Shown here piece after piece: positions 40,042 to 54,700 of a DNA stretch of 64,000 nucleotides. Under the pieces are notes generated by a model. The model was not told where the DNA came from and did not search any database. It was given only the letters and a program-made list of their open reading frames with translations. Within the stretch, counting starts at the first letter, position 1. Each line of letters starts with the position of its first letter. The position numbers and the translations under genes are program-made. Source of the DNA: Piscicola geometra. Lineage: Eukaryota; Annelida; Clitellata; Hirudinida; Piscicolidae. The stretch lies in NCBI GenBank assembly GCA_943735955.1, contig OX030955.1, positions 8,840,769 to 8,904,768 on the forward strand, written 5' to 3'.

Positions 40042-43000
40042 CTAGACGAAGATGTCACCAAGGGAGTTTGACTTCCTGCAGAACTCTTTGCTGAGACTCT
40101 CTTCTTTTTTCTTTGGTAGTGAACTGTGCAGCACTGAAAAGTTTATCGGTTTTGTTGCCTTAAAATATAAAAATATTTCTTTCTTTTTTTAAACCTTTAA
40201 TTTGGTTGATTTTATAAATGTTACAAAATGATTTTAAAAAATAGTGTGAAAATCATGAATAAAATGAATAAGACGTTAACGACCTTTTTTGCTGAAAAGT
40301 GCTTCTGTTATAAGATTTTCTCTGACTCTTCCTTCAGGGATGAAGAAGGCAGTGGCAACGGAAACAGCAGCAGCAGAGATGGTAGCTAAAGCGCTGCAAG
40401 ACACATTTGGAGAGGTTGGATATGGAATTAGGTTTTCTGTATCTTTGTGAAATTTAAGGGATGAGTTGTTTGCATGGCTGATGGAAATGACTGGACTAGG
40501 TAGTTTGTTGGCAGGTGCAATAGCTTGTTTGAGAAAGGGCTCTGAATGCATGTAAACGAAGTCTGTAGATTTCACTAGCTGATTTTTGTTTGAGTTTTTT
40601 ATTTTGTTAGTGCATTTCACGTTTTTTGGTTTAAAAGGAGAACTGAAAATAGGAAGTTTGGATGGCTTAGAAATCTTAGTTGTAACTTTTTGAGAAATGT
40701 TAGAAAAATCGTTAATTACGTTGTTGCAGCCTGAATTGCTTTTTTCGTTGTTAAAATCAGTTTTCCCTAAAATACTTCTTTCATCTTCAGCATTAATAAT
40801 GACTCTTGCGTTATCGTTAGTGGCAGTTTCAGTAATGGTAGACGAGTCATTAGCAGGGAATGTTGTTGTAGATGTTGCTTTGGCATTGAGACCATCGGAA
40901 ACTTTCGATGTTGACACTAACTGCTTCACGTTTTTTGGAATTCTTGACATTTTATCTGGTGATAAAAGTTTACTTGGAAGATCATTCGCAGTTTTTTCAG
41001 CCACTTTTGTATTCTTGTAAGTTTTTGAAGGCGTTAAAGGTATCTTGGAAGGAGACTTGACCTTGCTTTCACTTTTTGTGGTTGCACTTTGAGAATTATA
41101 ACTATTTGAATTTTTTGAATGAATAAATTTTTTCCCATTTAGTTCTGAATCACGATTATTATTATTATTCAATAAATTCGCATTAGTTTTCGAACCGTTT
41201 CTGAATAAGAGAGGTGTTCTTAATTTCTGAAACAAATTGCTCCCATTGTGGAATTTGGAAAAAAAGACATTTGACGATGGTTTTGGAGAAGTTATTTGCT
41301 TTTTTGCTTGACTGTGGGTTGGTTCTGCTGGAATTGCTAACATTTCCACGTTTACGTGTGATGTAGCGCATTCAACTTGATCTTCTTCATTTTCCAAATC
41401 TTTTTCAACTTCAAATTTGTCTTCAAAAGATATTTCATTTGACTGTTGTTCAATAATTCTATTTGAAATTTCTGAGTAATCAAGGTCTTTATTTACTTTA
41501 TGGATCTTTGTGACCCTGGACTGAGAAGAAGAATCGACAGATTTTTTCATTTGAAAAGGCTTGGTTGAAAAAATTGAATGGTCCATTTTGAAGTTGTTAT
41601 GAACGGTGTTGTTATTGTTGTTATCTGTTTTAAGCTGATTGTGGGCATTCGCTCGAAAGCTTCTTTTCTCACAAACACTAGCTTGGTCATCACTACATTC
41701 CTCCACAGAAACACTGCCATTGACTGTAATTTTTACTTCATTCTCTTCAGCTTCAGATATTTCTTTTTGCGGGGTTTCTCTGGGATTGCTGGTAAAACCT
41801 GAGTGAACGACGCTGCTTGTTGCTTGGGCATTCAAAGACATGAACATAGTATCGATCATACTCTTCCTACAAGAGCTTTTACGTCTATTCGCATCCACTA
41901 CCAGCTTACAGCCAATATTTTGACTCCTTAATTCTGAATTTTTGTTTTCTTCGTCAGAGGCCAGCATTTTAATTTTAGTGACGTAGGCTTTTCTAATGGG
42001 CTCTTTGTAGAGAGATAATTTCAACCTTTCCATGTAAGTGCTATCATTGTGTTGTGAAAGATCCAGTGTATCATCATGACCATTCACTTTATCACCACCA
42101 ATGCATTCTACTTCATCGTCGTCATCATCATCATCATCAAACTTCTTGCAGTTTTTATAGTTGCATTCAGATTCATCTGAGTCTTTTTTCTTACATTTGG
42201 AAGCATTGACATCACAAACATTATCATCAACAGCATCATTATCACCAATATCATTATTATCATCAACAGCATCATTATCACCAATATCATTATCATCATC
42301 AGCAGCACCATTACCACCGGAAGCACGATCATCACTAGCTATGTCATCATCATTAAAATCAATACGTAACTTCCCATTCCCAGGCGAACTTCCTTCAACA
42401 CCTCGTCTGAGCACTCCATTCACTCCAGCCGATGAGCGCAGGCTGATGTTCCATATCGATTCATCATCATTGGCATACTCACAAGTATCATCACCATCAT
42501 CAGCAGTCTCAACATTAGCGTAGTCATTTTCTTGACTTGGATGATTATTTCCTGTTTGTTCACCATCACCACCCTGGGTTTCTTGTGATGGGCCATTCAT
42601 GTAATCCTGCATGGCTTCTAGTTTCTGGTCCATCTTGATTTCGTACAAGGATTCACGGTTTGTCAAATACATTGAGTCGTCATGCGCTCGTAGTGTCGCC
42701 TTTTGTTTTTCTGGTTGTTGCTGAAAGTGTTGTTGTTGTGAGTTTTTGTGTTCAATTGCGTGAAATGCATTAAAGTGTTGGTTTGGTTGTTGCTGATTGT
42801 CTTTTTTAAACTTCTCTTCTTGTTCATTCTGACTTAGACGACTGCTTTGTGAATTCGATTCTGACTTTGACCTGACATTACAAGTGACGTATTCAGCTTG
42901 ATGGTTGTTTACAGCAGCTCTCAAAACGTCATACCTTTCAAGAGTTGCATACGGTGTTGATTGGTCGATCGGAATATTCGACGTCATTTCTAGAATCGCG

Positions 43001-46000
43001 TTCGATTTCAATTTCAAATGTTCTATTTTATCTTCGGAAGCACTACTAGAATTTAATCTGAGACCAGCTTCAGTGTTGAGGCAATTATCAATGCGATGTA
43101 TCATTTCGTAGTTGTTTTTTATGATGTAATTATTTGAACTTTCGATATTTTTGATGAAGTTGTTGGTGATGGAAGAAACTTTAACAATTTTTGAGAACCT
43201 GGAAAGAGGGGGTATGGCCTGGAAAGTGTCCGGTCCATCAACCCACTTCTCATCGTCATCATTCTTGCAATTATTTGAATCACCATTTCTAATGTTTTTG
43301 TGGCTGGATGCATCAAAACCACTAGAGTTTTGGCTTGCATTGAGGTCGTTTTCAGCGTTGGGACCATCAATCCACAGCTCTTGTGAATTGAGTCGGTTCT
43401 GGTTGAGGTTTCTCCTCACTATGTTGTTATACTTGATTTTGTAACCCTTGTATCCTGGACCTTTACCATTGGACCTTCCCGAGGAGAGATCACTGTTTGA
43501 AAGACCACTGGGTAGATCGGAAAATTTGTTGGTTCGCTCAGCTAGAATCTTGCGCTGGCAGTAAGCAGGAGCTGAAACGGTGGAGGATGGAGTTGATTTG
43601 TAGGTGCGTCTGCGATGGTAGCGTTGTTGCATGTGTTGTTGCAGAGGCGCTTGTTGAGTGCTCTCTTCAAAGACAGGGTCCAGCGTGGCACAGGAAGCCG
43701 ATTGGAAGTCTGCTCTGAGACCATCGTCTGAGTCGACACTGCCCGCTGTGGATAGTTGTTCGCCATCCGAAGACTGGAAGCCACCCTCACAAGCACTGCT
43801 GTAGAACATCGTGCCCATGCGCACTCCCTTCCGCAACCTCCTCGTGCCACCAGACTCGGAACAGACTCCTGTTCTGCTCTTGGCATTTTTCCGGCCACTT
43901 TTTGCCATCTTGGAAGCCACCTGCAGCACTTGGGAGGTTTCATTGAAGCGTGTGTTGCTGCTGCTCACCTGCACCAAGACGCTGGTGTGACTGACGCACG
44001 ATCCCATCGTCGCCTTCAGCAAAGCGGCTATTCTATTCTCTCTGTGTTTGGAAAGTTTTTATTTACTTTTGGTCTGCAATAATGTTTTTCTAATTTAAGA
44101 TGGACTTTAAAAGATAATTTATGGTGAAGATTGGAAAAAAAATTACATCTTCAAACACAATTTCAACTGAAAGATTCAAATAACCTAAAGGGAATTTCCC
44201 GTTGTCCATTGAGCAGTGCCACAATGACGAGACCTAGCGAGTTGAGACTCAGTCCGCCTCCCACAGCACTGCTGTTGCTACAACCAAAATCTATGAAGTT
44301 TAAACGACTTGTTCTTTCCAAATAGTTGCTTTCAGTGGCCTTATTGTAACAGTTGTTTTCGTTTTTGCAGCGCCTAATCAGGTGGATGGTGATGAAGGTG
44401 TGAATGTTTCGGACGTCTTCTCTTGATTCTGCATGGTTTCGATGGAAACATTTAATTACTAGTCTTTATTTTCCGAAAATACAAAAAAAATTAAAATTTG
44501 AATTCTAAACTAACCAAGGCTGTTTTTGTTTGCGATAAGAGTGTCAATGAGGTGGCCAGCGTGACTAACGTTCATGACACCACACCGTTGCAGACCTCTC
44601 AATTGGGAACTGTCAATGTTGACTGTCACTCGACCATCTGGCGAATGAAAATAAATCATGTTATTTTGTATTGTTTTTTAAAACTAAATTTCAAGAAAAA
44701 TGTTTTCAAAATATTTTTCAACATATAGAAACTTCGCACCAGGATTGAAAAGGTCTCTGACAACCTCAGCCTTGCCTGCAACCTGGAAGCCAGAAATGGC
44801 CAACGAAAAAACATTTTCGTTAATCTGACAGTTGTTTTGCTTCACGTTTTTGTTTTGCTGATCAACCAATTGGCACATCCAAGACAGGCAAGTCGGTATC
44901 AATCCACAAGATGACGTCATGTCTCCTTGACCAATCAGCGCTTGGGATTTGTCTGTAAAGATAAAGCTGATTTAGAATTTTCAAAATTATATTAATGTTT
45001 CTAGAACAGTGATGATGGTGAGGAAACGGCAATACAATTACTTCATTCTCATCATTTTTATCTTCAAAAGACAATTATTTATTTGAAATATGGAAGAGAT
45101 GACTGCAAAGATTGGATGAAAGTGATTCAACGGTTTCGAATAATTCTGTAAGTGCCCTATAAAACATAGAAGAAAATTGGAAATATCATTGAAAACTATC
45201 GGTCTTTAAAAAACATATTAACTTAATACGCAATAAGTCCGCAAATAATTTAACTGAAGTTATTATAAAAACTTGATTTAATTTCGCTCCAATTTGAATC
45301 GAGTTTCCAAAGCTCTTTTAAAGTGTTTTTGTGGAAATGTTTTTGAAATGACTAATCCCTGAACAATTAAACTCGGAGCCATAATCTTGCTAAAGTGTGC
45401 TTGTACTAGTTGCAATAAAACTTGGTTTAATTGAAAAAATATAAAGAAGAACACTATATTAGCAAAACTATGAAACCACCAACAATGATAACATTAACCA
45501 AACAATAATAGTATCAACAAAAATAAGTTTACGAATGGTTGAGAGGTGAATGAAAGATGGGTCTCATCAGAGTTGTAATGAGGGGTCTCGCGATGTTTTA
45601 GGACGCGCTTGCAGAAAAATATATACGATTAAAATTAACTTGAAGAATGTCAGTTACTTTTTAATTAACAAACTTCAGAATCTGGAACTTTTAAATTGAT
45701 AGGAATGCTCGGAACGCGTCGATAATGATCAGGAAGAACATATATTTGTATTGAGTCGGCATTTGAGGACCGTAATGGGAAAATAAAATTGGCCATAAAA
45801 TCACCAATCTGAATCGAATAAAGGCCGATAACAGCTCGATCACCTATGCGAGAACACATATCGAAGCCGACAATAAAAAAGACATAAAATTAAGATGTAT
45901 TTAAATGCCTATATAAAGTCCAAAAAACTCAGCTTACACATTTGCATTAAAACGGAAAAGTATTTCAAAAAATGAAATAATTATGTTCAAAAAATCATTT

Positions 46001-48259
46001 TAAAACATAAATACAGTGCGAAGAACCAACACAACAATGCATGACAAATCACAAAACTCCTCACCAAGTCTGCAGTGTCCGTAGGAAAGAAGGCAAGTGT
46101 CTTGGCCATTCATGACCCCGTTCATCACATCTGCCAGTCCCTCCTCACACAACTCCGTCTGCGATAGAGGTTCGAAAATATTAGCATAACGGAGCAATAA
46201 TGATATTCAATAGTTCCTTTGATGAAGAGATCTCGGGTGTTTGTGGGGAGAGAACAGCAAAGTAAACTTGGAGGGAACATAGTAGAAATGATTTCATGAT
46301 GTGCCTTTTATTTCTAACTCTTACTTTCTGAATAATCCGAATGAATAAATTAATACAAAACAAAAACAAACTTATGACAATATTGGGACTGATTCGAAGC
46401 AGAAACACACAAGTGTGAATATCATTATTCGACGAAAGCAGAGCAGATTTGCATTTCTGCACTAAGAATCCACCGCCATACATCCAAGCAGCTAACCAAC
46501 CGTGGAGTCGTCTTGCGTGAAGATAGCATCGTAGGCAAATGACTTGGGAAACTGGGCTGGTCGCTGGACTGGGTCAAATATTGTCACGTGCCTCTTAAAT
46601 GGGTCAACCGACAGACAGTGAGACTTGTCTCCAGGGGATTCATTTATCTTCACCATCACTTTGACCTGGCGCGGTTGTTGGAATGGATTAGTGGCGTGCA
46701 AGTGTTTGAAGGTGTTGATTAAATAATGTTCAACGATTTTTTTAGTCTTTATTTTTTTGTCGCTTACTCTTCGTCAGATCTGCATGCCATGCTTTCAAGA
46801 GTCTAAGTAGTCGGTTTTTAAATGTTTCACGTTATAAATCTTATTTTCAGTCTTTGCTGGCGCCTCAACTCAAGTTTCGTTAGGGTAATCTAATTAAAAT
46901 GTCCCTTATCAACTGACATCTCAATTAGAGATCTATTTATATTATTATAAATAATTTGATTTTATTGTCGGTGCTTTATTTAATTCAAACGCAAATTATT
47001 AAAATTTTGACATCATTTTTTAAGTTTTTCAAATCATTATTTTTAAATATTCATTGGTTTAAAAAAAAGAAGTATTATTTCTTGGAAAATTTAAATCCAG
47101 CACCGGATGTTTCCAAGCTTTTCCAACTAAAGATTCTAATTTTAAAATAATAATAAAACAGCAATTTTTAAGATGTTACGTTTCAAAAAGTTAATTTCCC
47201 AACGCACCTTTGAAGAGTTGGAACATCTGAGAAAGAAGTTTTTGGCCAAAAGAGGAGGGAATGTAGAAAGAAGATGAAAAAATCTATTGGAAAAGTAATT
47301 GAGACAATTTTGTTGTTTTTGTTGGCTTTGTTGTTGAATCTTGTGATTCTGTGGTTGTTGTTTCAACTGCTGTTGGTTGTGTATTTGATGATGCTGGTAG
47401 TTTTGATGATAAAGAGTTGGGATTTGTACATTCAGCTGTTTTTGTTGATTATTGACATTTGGTTGATTTTGATTCAAAAGTTGATGATTTTGTTGATTAA
47501 ACTGTTGTTGTTGTTGTTGAGTAAGTAGAAGTTGTTGATCAGTCTTTAGTTGTTGTGTGTGTTGTTTATTTATTTTAGGAGAGAGTATTTCCGCAGACTT
47601 TTTCTTGGATGATAAGCCTATCTTTTGAGCCGCCCTGCAATAACATGAGTGCTGTTATGCCGGTAATTCCATTTCGCAAAAAGTTAATTTGTTCGGTAAT
47701 ATAATACAGTAAACAAAATCTTGAGCATAAAAAAGAAATTAACATGATTTTCAGCATTTGTTAGGAAAAATGGAGTGCATTTTGATTTATAGAACATAAT
47801 GGTGTTAGCATGTCTCTGTACAAGGCATTAATAAAGGGTTAAGTGTGCTTTTTATTACGCTAGTGTCGGTTTGGAAACTCGCCTGGATAAGAAGGAGGAA
47901 GAGGAAGAAGACGCTGAAACGTTTTTTGCATGGCGAGGAGAATGTGGTGAAGCTGACTGCAGTTGTGGTTGTGTTTGTTGTTGTTGGAGCGATTGTTGTT
48001 GTGTTTGTTGTTGTTGTTGGGGTGATTGTGGGAGTCTCTGTTGTAGATTAGGAGAGTGGGGCATCAGTTGGCTGAATGATTGTTGTTGTTTGTTTTGTTG
48101 TTTAAGAAGGTTCTGTGGACTACATTCTACTAACTGTTGTTGTTGTTGTTGGCTTTGTTGCTGATATTGCTGTTGGAAATGTTGCAACTGAGTTTGATTT
48201 TGTTGCTGTTGGTTGCTTGAAGGCAAAGGGGGCAGGGGTGAATGGAGAACCGATTTCAT
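40042..48259 (-). CDS. KIF26: KIF26/VAB-8-type kinesin-like protein
   Basis: Atypical kinesin; KIF26A/B and worm VAB-8 bind microtubules but act in signalling and cell migration rather than transport. Exons: 48259-47883, 47634-47208, 46665-46501, 46158-46065, 44952-44740, 44637-44515, 44428-44185, 44041-40284 and 40133-40042; all in phase, about 1830 residues. The N-terminus is Gln-rich. The motor core reads VKVMVKINESPGDKS, FDP, FAYDAIFTQDDST, LSYGHCRLDKSQALIG (P-loop position), CGLIPTCLSWMCQLV, RLNFIDFGCSNSS (normally DLAGSE), LSLNSLGLVIVALLNG, EIPFRENRIAALL and VLQVASKM. The P-loop GxGKT is replaced by LDKS, so ATP hydrolysis is unlikely. The 3.8-kb exon encodes a long disordered tail with Asp/Asn runs. 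The first intron would use a GC donor (AG|GCGAGT at 47883). A further 5' exon at about 48655-48716 (donor GAG|GTAAGT) is possible. Confidence 0.88.
44953..46064. other. KIF26 intron with a short unexplained open frame
   Basis: Largest visible KIF26 intron. A 64-codon minus-strand frame from an ATG at 45859 to 45665 reads with balanced composition (MCSRIGDRAVIGLYSIQIGD at its start) but matches nothing I recognise. It may be chance or a relic. Confidence 0.3.
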
Positions 48260-48726
48260 TTCTTTTCTTTTTTGTCCTAATTATATTGATTTTATATTCT
48301 GTTTGTTGTTTCACTTACCGCTCGTTAAACTTTAAATATTTAATTTGAAAAAAAAACTATATTTGATTTTGAGATTGGCTGAGTTAGAGTTTATGACGGC
48401 TGCACTTTGATTTTAGTTCTGTTTCGCTTCTCATGGGTGGCTCTGTTTGTCTGTTAAAATAATTATTATTTATAATTCGCTTAATTTTTTAAAAGATAAA
48501 AAAGCCCATTAGGTGTTGATTACATTCGAAAATTTCAATGTTAATTCGTTAAATTATTTAGAAAAATCTTTTATATTTTTTATTGATTTATTCCTTTATA
48601 TCTAATATTTTATGTAATTGTATGTTTATTTTGACAAAAACTTGTTACTTACCTCACTAGTAGTAGATTGAGAGGTTTTTCGGTATAATGGCTTGTTCTG
48701 TGACTGATTTATTGAGCTGTACAGCT

Positions 48727-51700
48727 GCAGTAGTCGCAGTCATTGAGAACGCCTGAGAAATTTATGGCATTCTCGGACTTGTCTAACCTCGCAAAGGCTG
48801 ATTGCATGCGGTTTGTATCCGTTTTTATGGACGATTATAAACTTTTTTTCTTGTTATTAATGTCGTTTTTTAACTCTTATTTAAGTCTTTTAATCTTTTT
48901 GGTAATTACTTATAAACTTGTTAAATTTGTCTCGTGCATCAGGGTTGTTGGTAATTGGTAGATTTATTGTAGTACTTGTGTGGTGGTCGAGTGCTTGCCG
49001 TGATTAAGCCGTTCGAGGAGAATCCACCTGCAAAATAAATAAGGGATGTCTGGAGTTGATGTCGATTTGTGCAATTGTTCTGCTAGAACTGATCATTTAA
49101 GAACTAATAAAATAATATATATAGAGTGTTTCAAGAAAGAATTTATAAAGAATACTAATGAATTGATTTTTCATTTTAATCCTTGTTTGAATAAATAGAT
49201 AGTAAGATTATATTCTAAACGGGTTGCTTTCATCATTTCTCATCACTGGCTCATACAGGCATGCCATCAATCACAGGTGCAGTCAAGTGTTTTGGGCCTT
49301 TTTGTTATGACTTGAGCTTGTTCGTTGTAACCATAAAGAAACTTTAAAACAGTGCCACACAGGTGTTCGAAAGCGTATCTTTCAAACATGTCAGTATTTT
49401 TATCTCCTCAAATAGATGTGATTAAATTTTTTGTTTGTCGTTTTGAAGGATTTGCACATAAGCCATTTAAATATTTACGGAATGATGTTATATTATTTCA
49501 AGACAAGTGGTCTTTTATTTTTATTTTCTTGTCAAAATTAAGAATCAATTGGGTGTTGTGATGACGCCAAAGCTACTTTGTAATGGCTAGTATCCTTCAT
49601 CAATCAATGATGTTTAAACTAACAGAACCTCTCTTTTTGAAAACACCGATCAATCATAGCCTGCTTTAATTCCATCGAAAATATATTAAGATCATATTTT
49701 TGCGTTGGTTTAACATTAAAAATTAAGAAAATACTGTATTTTAGTTAATCATTTGAATTAGTTTCAATTTTTAAATTATAAAAAGTTTTAAAAACACCAT
49801 TATTTTAATCTGGAAACTTTTCATAGTTCTTATCAGAATGGAAGCGGAATGATGGCGATGATGATGATGAGTAAAACAATGATAAGTTTGACAATTATCT
49901 AAACAATTATGATTAATGATAAGAAGACATTTATTTTGCTTAAGATACTTTTATCCGATTAGATACAATTGTTCAAATAATTACCAAAGTCAGTCAATTG
50001 TTTGCTAACCTCTATGCCTATTAAAAAAATAACTTATTTTTTCAATTTTTAAATTAAAATGTATTATTTTATTTTTATTATCATTCTATAAAAATAGAAC
50101 CGATGAAAGAAATTTTTGAAGAGCTTGCTTTGATGCTGATGATTTTCACGATAAAGATGCTCGATAAGAATGTATCTGATAGCGATGGTGATGATAATGA
50201 TGTTAATAATGATGATGATAATGATAACGAAGACGATGATGATGATGATGATGAATGTCAAAGGAATAACAAATGGCCGTGATTGCGATGGCAGGGTTGT
50301 CTGGAATTTTAAAAAGATTTATGAGAAGTTTAAACGTTCTTTGGAATGAAATTAGATATTTTTCCCCACATTTGAAAAATGATCATTTTCATAAGACAGA
50401 TTAACTGTGGTCCTTTCTTGGGCAAGCATTCAGACGTTGCTCAAGTGACTGACGATGAAGAAAAAATGTCTTGCGAGTCAAGACATCAATCAAACCACGT
50501 CTCTCATACATTCATACATCCCCTTTCAGAGATTTCGTATTAGCCAGCATATTAAAGTCTTTAACATTTCATGATTGCTTTTTTCTTCACTAAGTTTTTC
50601 ACCATTTCATTCTTTCATTTTTTCCCTCTTTCCAATGACCACCTCTCTTGTTCATCGATTCATCTATTATTTTTATTGAGACATAAATCAAATACTTGGC
50701 TGAAAAAACTTGTTCAGGCGTATCACAACCATCCATAGATTTATATTTCTCCACTCTCTATATTCTTTATAATGAACTTTGATACATTAAATGAATTATT
50801 GCTAAATAAATTCAAGAAAAACATATTTGGTTTTTATCACGCTAGAAAAAAAGCTTGTCCGTATAAAGAACAAAGCCATTCAATATCTCCTCCGTGCAGC
50901 TTTTATTTTTTAATTTTGCTTTTTTTATTTTTTAAAAAACTAATTCTTTCTTTTTGAGGTTTATTTATTTGTTTTCTGATGCTGGCTTTCTATTGATAAA
51001 TTTATACAAAACGTCCGAAATATCAAAGCGAACAGTTTATCATCCCAACGGACTGGAAGTATTCTAGAAAAAAAGAAAAAGAATAGGCTTCAAAAACGAA
51101 TCATATAAAAAGATAAAATAAAATAAAACAAAAACAAAACGAAATGGCTTGAAATTAACTGATCGAGAAGAGGAGCAGCCGCTTGTTTCGTAATCTGTGT
51201 GACATCAAATAAATCAGATTGGAAGCGCTAGCTGACATGTCTTGACGGCTTATTGCACACGCAGAGTGGCGATTTGTACATTATTTATTCAGTGCCAAAT
51301 AATTATCAAATACAGCAAAACAAATTTTAAACACATTTTTTTCTAAATTCATTAATGAATAAGGAATGGGTCAAGGGTGCGTTGCGGGAATTTCACGCTT
51401 GGAAGGATTGCAACCAGGAGGATAATCGATTTAAACTCATTCATTCGACTGCCTTGAAGTTCATGAGTTGAAATAATTTTTATATTTACAATAACATTGG
51501 TTGCATTTTGCACTTGTTACCTAATTTTGACAAACGTATTTTTAAAGCTTTAAATTATCCGTGCTTTTAAATCTTATAATTTTTTCTGATTTATTCAAGT
51601 ACTAGTTTTTTTTAAATTACGGTCTTACTTAGATTAACCAAAACTTACAGCTTTAGGTCCTCCTATTCATAAACAGCCTACAGTGAATGTGAGATTAACT

Positions 51701-54700
51701 TTATACTAAAAATTCTTTACAAATTGTTTTTGAATCATTTTGAAAATCAGATTTAGTTTTTAATTTTTAATATCTTGCATGCTCAAGAAATGAAAGTGGT
51801 TCATGCTTGCAGTTTTTCATCTTCTTCGCGCCTTATCTCAAAGTTCCCTGCATCTTTTATGAAGCATTATAAATATAAAAATTAATTGAAAACCAAGGTT
51901 GAAGTGATAGATTTAGATGTAACCAGGTCTGGGGTAGGTTTGAAGACAAGCTGATAAAAATATTTTTTCCCAATTTTTGATATATCAATTATTCCATTTT
52001 TTATGCATTCACTTTTTTTAATGATGTCACTGGTTATGTAAATCACCAAAATTTACGTAAACATATTAGTTATTGTTAGGAGAATGAATGAGAAAATGTG
52101 TTAGAAGGATGTAAGCATGAGTCAGAGCACATGTGAAGATGCTACAACTACCACCACTGTCTATTGCTTTCTTCTTACTCACCACAAGCTGAGTAATCAT
52201 TCACACAAAAAACTTGTTTTTTATTAATAATTATTTTTAAAAAATTATTTTCAGCTTTTTCATTTTATAAAGTTTTTTAAATCTCATCACCAAGTACATT
52301 TCCGTCTGCGAGTGTTGTTTAAAACGATATTTGTGTTTTGTCCGAAACTATATCTACTAATGAATAGCTTTAAATTGAATAGGTTTATTTCTGGACTTGA
52401 ATTTGAAACTTTAAGGCATTATTTTTATTCCAGGCAGGATCAATTGCACCACAAATAGTGTCTCATTATTCTCCGAAACAATTCCTTTGAGAATACAACT
52501 TTTGCAGCTTTAGAACCATTTGAAGCCCTCTATGTTAGTGCATTCCTAAATACCCAATTAAAAATTTGTGATTTTTAAGAAACTACAAATGTGTAGTATT
52601 TCTACTTGTAAAGTTATGAATGAAATTGATGTGTATTAGCAAAAGCTTGTGCATTCTTTTAGCGGACTGTTATTCTTCCTTATCAGCTGGGCAATTAAGT
52701 CAGTGCAAACAATCTTATTCATATACTTGAAGAAGCCTCTTCAAAGGAATACATTAACTCAGACTAATAAGCATTCCTCTAGAATGTTTAAAACATAATA
52801 GTCTATATATTAAAACTGTCTGAAATGATGATTAAAAGACGCGAGTTAATTTGAAGGCTGTTATCTCGAATATCTGATATTGTCATTCGTTAAGGACATT
52901 AAAACCAGTGGATGTGTCTAATGAAATTTTGATGGAGGAGGAAGGTGGTGTTAGTGGATTGATCATGATTAAAAGCTTTGCAGGGCAGCATCAAATGCTT
53001 GAGAGCTTTATTGCACCAATAAACCTACTCAAACAAAGCCTCTCACCACTAAAAAGTTTGTAACGCAAAATCAATAGAGCCATTACTTCAAATATTAGCA
53101 ATAAAAACAGAATCATTCAAAATAGAGAAAACATTCATAAAATTATAAAAAGATTTAAGGTAGCAAACAATTGCGAGTCAAGGGGCGTTTGATAGCAAAC
53201 CCTTTTAGCCATTTCAAGTGATATTACATTTCTGAAGCTCTTTAATCGGACATGACTAGCCCACTCACTTTTATGGCCGCATTTATTTATTTCCGAGTTG
53301 TCTCCATACATCAATATCCTTTTTACTTTGAAATTGACTTTTTTTAAACACATTTAAAAAAATATTTTACAAAGTATTCGTTCCTTCAATTTGCATGGTT
53401 TCCGTATTTAGAAATAAATTGTCTGCAAAAGATTGTAAAAAGATTTTGAATCAATTTAGTTTATTGTGAAGACATTGTTACTGTTGGTTGTGAACTCCAA
53501 TGTAAAAGACGATGAAATACCGCATGTATGCCTTTAGTGTTCGTCATTGGGCAACGTAGATGTGTCTGAAACTTCGTGGCAGTTTGATTGCCGTAGATTA
53601 AAAGTTAATAAAATCCTAATTGTTTGCAAGCCTCAAGATTCACTTAATGAAGGCTTTTTAAACACGCAAAACATTTTTTTAACTAAAATTTGAAACGCGA
53701 ATGAACGCTTAGAAGTGTGATTAATGAAACTCAAATTGCTTCTGATTACCATCAAAAACGCTAGAGTTCTTTGTTCGGCAAAGAAGTAGATTACACTTTT
53801 CGAAGGCACGTTGATAATGGTGGATGCGTAATCATGTGCTAACGTATACAACTAAATACCTTTCAATACCCTGACAAGACTTTCCATCGATCCTGCTGGA
53901 TCTCTTGCTCCTTATGGATTCATTTTTTTACTCACTACTTACATTTAAAAAAATACTATTGAAATTTATATTATAATATCAGAAGCCTGTTTGCAACTTT
54001 TGATCACTCTAATATTTCTGCCCTACATAACCACAAAAACACCAAGAATGTTTTCCACGATAGAACTTCAATGAAGGCGCTTGTCTCAAGCCTTGCAACT
54101 TCTGCCTTCTCATCTTCAGATTCCATGCGAGATTACCATGTCTGCGTGCTCCCTAGCCACCAATTCATCTTTTTATCTCTATCTTATGATTCAATTAAGT
54201 CATTAAAAGTTACTAAAATAATTCGGTCATAAACGTGCGTCTGCGTGTCTGTGTGTCTATATGTGTGCGTCTCTTTTAGTGTCTATTGTAGCGAATAAAT
54301 CATAAAGCTAATGGCTAATTGATGGAGGCGTAGTGAAAGGACTATAGGACGTTTAAGGAATGCCTTATCATACATTATTCATACCCTCGATTATGCATGC
54401 CTCTCCAGATGCCTGGATCACAACTGGGCGTCGAGTTCGTTGAAGAGTCGCATCAAAGAAATTAATTTCGCAGTTTTATTCTCCGTGATTGGAGTCTCTT
54501 ACGAAGACGAATGCTCGGCTGATGTCTGTTTAGCTTCAATTGATTGAGTGCTTGTACTCAATATTCGAAGTTTCGCTTGAGTAATTCTAAATATTTAATG
54601 GCACTCTACTACTATAAACTTAATAAAGAGACTGACTTATTTATTCTTAGTGCACATAGCTGCGAGTGAATGGGTCTTGAGAAAGGTCTTTCTGGAAAAT

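Noticed and set aside
40276..44022. The 1248-codon minus-strand frame as a stand-alone gene
   Set aside because: Its first residues complete a kinesin motor whose earlier blocks lie in upstream exons joining in phase; it is the large 3' exon of KIF26.
43756..44082. Plus-strand frames opposite the KIF26 3' exon
   Set aside because: Shadow frames of a well-supported minus-strand exon.
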